Origin: an uncultured Veillonella sp.
GTDB taxonomy: Bacteria; Bacillota; Negativicutes; Veillonellales; Veillonellaceae
Direction: 5' to 3'
DNA length: 6,017 bases
Assembly: GCA_900550175.1 (NCBI GenBank)
Contig: URQX01000096.1
Coordinates: 1 to 6,017 of the forward strand
The position numbers were made by a program, and so were the translations under genes. Under the pieces are notes generated by a model. That model ran no database searches. It had not been told where the DNA came from and saw only the letters and a program-made list of their open reading frames with translations. Below are positions 5,941 to 6,017 of the stretch, in pieces. How positions within the stretch are numbered: the first letter of the stretch is position 1; every line of letters starts with the position of its first letter.

Positions 5941-6017
5941 TTTTTCTCAATTACATTCTCATTATAAAAATTTTATATTTTAAAATGCTCTCAAATTTAG
6001 ATATTATCTGCTTTTAT
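5941..6017. other. AT-rich intergenic DNA at the right edge
   Basis: No gene is seen here. The stretch is dominated by A and T runs. On the minus strand it contains a consensus TATAAT (5961-5966) without a matching -35 box at normal spacing, which could be a weak second porin promoter or chance in such AT-rich DNA. No stable GC hairpin of an upstream gene's terminator is visible before the edge. Confidence 0.4.

Noticed and set aside
5941..6000. AT-only inverted stretches that might be an upstream gene's terminator
   Set aside because: The possible stems contain almost no G or C and there is no clear hairpin-plus-U-tract layout; such symmetry is expected by chance in A/T runs.

Overview
The window looks like chromosomal DNA from a diderm Firmicute of the class Negativicutes, most likely Veillonella. 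Three observations support this. The base composition is low in GC. It carries the Firmicutes-type cluster rapZ (yvcJ) - yvcK - whiA. Beside that cluster lies a porin with an N-terminal S-layer homology (SLH) domain and a C-terminal phenylalanine, the OmpM type that ties the outer membrane to peptidoglycan in Negativicutes. The genus is inferred from protein character, not from a database match. All genes lie on the minus strand, so transcription runs from high to low coordinates.

Right part (about 4483-6017): a single-gene unit for the OmpM-like porin. It has a good sigma-70-type promoter (5908-5936), a leader of about 160 nt, the 401-codon gene and an intrinsic terminator with a C(UUCG)G hairpin (4483-4513). 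The leader is the least ordinary part of the window. It holds two copies of a split repeat and, just before the ribosome binding site, a dyad that can extend into a longer stem ending in seven U residues.

Left part (1 to about 4410): a tightly packed operon behind an extended -10 promoter at 4402-4410. The order is a Cof-type HAD phosphatase, rapZ, yvcK, whiA, then a secreted protein of unknown function that runs off the left edge. The four gaps are 12, 12, 15 and 12 nt, and each carries a Shine-Dalgarno sequence beside or overlapping the previous stop codon. This suggests co-transcription and perhaps translational coupling.

Functionally, rapZ, yvcK and whiA form a conserved module linked to cell-envelope precursor supply, central carbon metabolism and cell division or chromosome segregation. 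RapZ is a nucleotide-binding protein linked to glucosamine-6-phosphate and RNA control, YvcK is a CofD-like protein needed on gluconeogenic carbon sources, and WhiA is a DNA-binding protein. In Bacillus the module is followed by crh; here a gene for an exported protein takes that place. I see no mobile element, CRISPR array, tRNA or rRNA, and no strong sign of a wholly new system. The most open items are the porin leader and the truncated exported protein.
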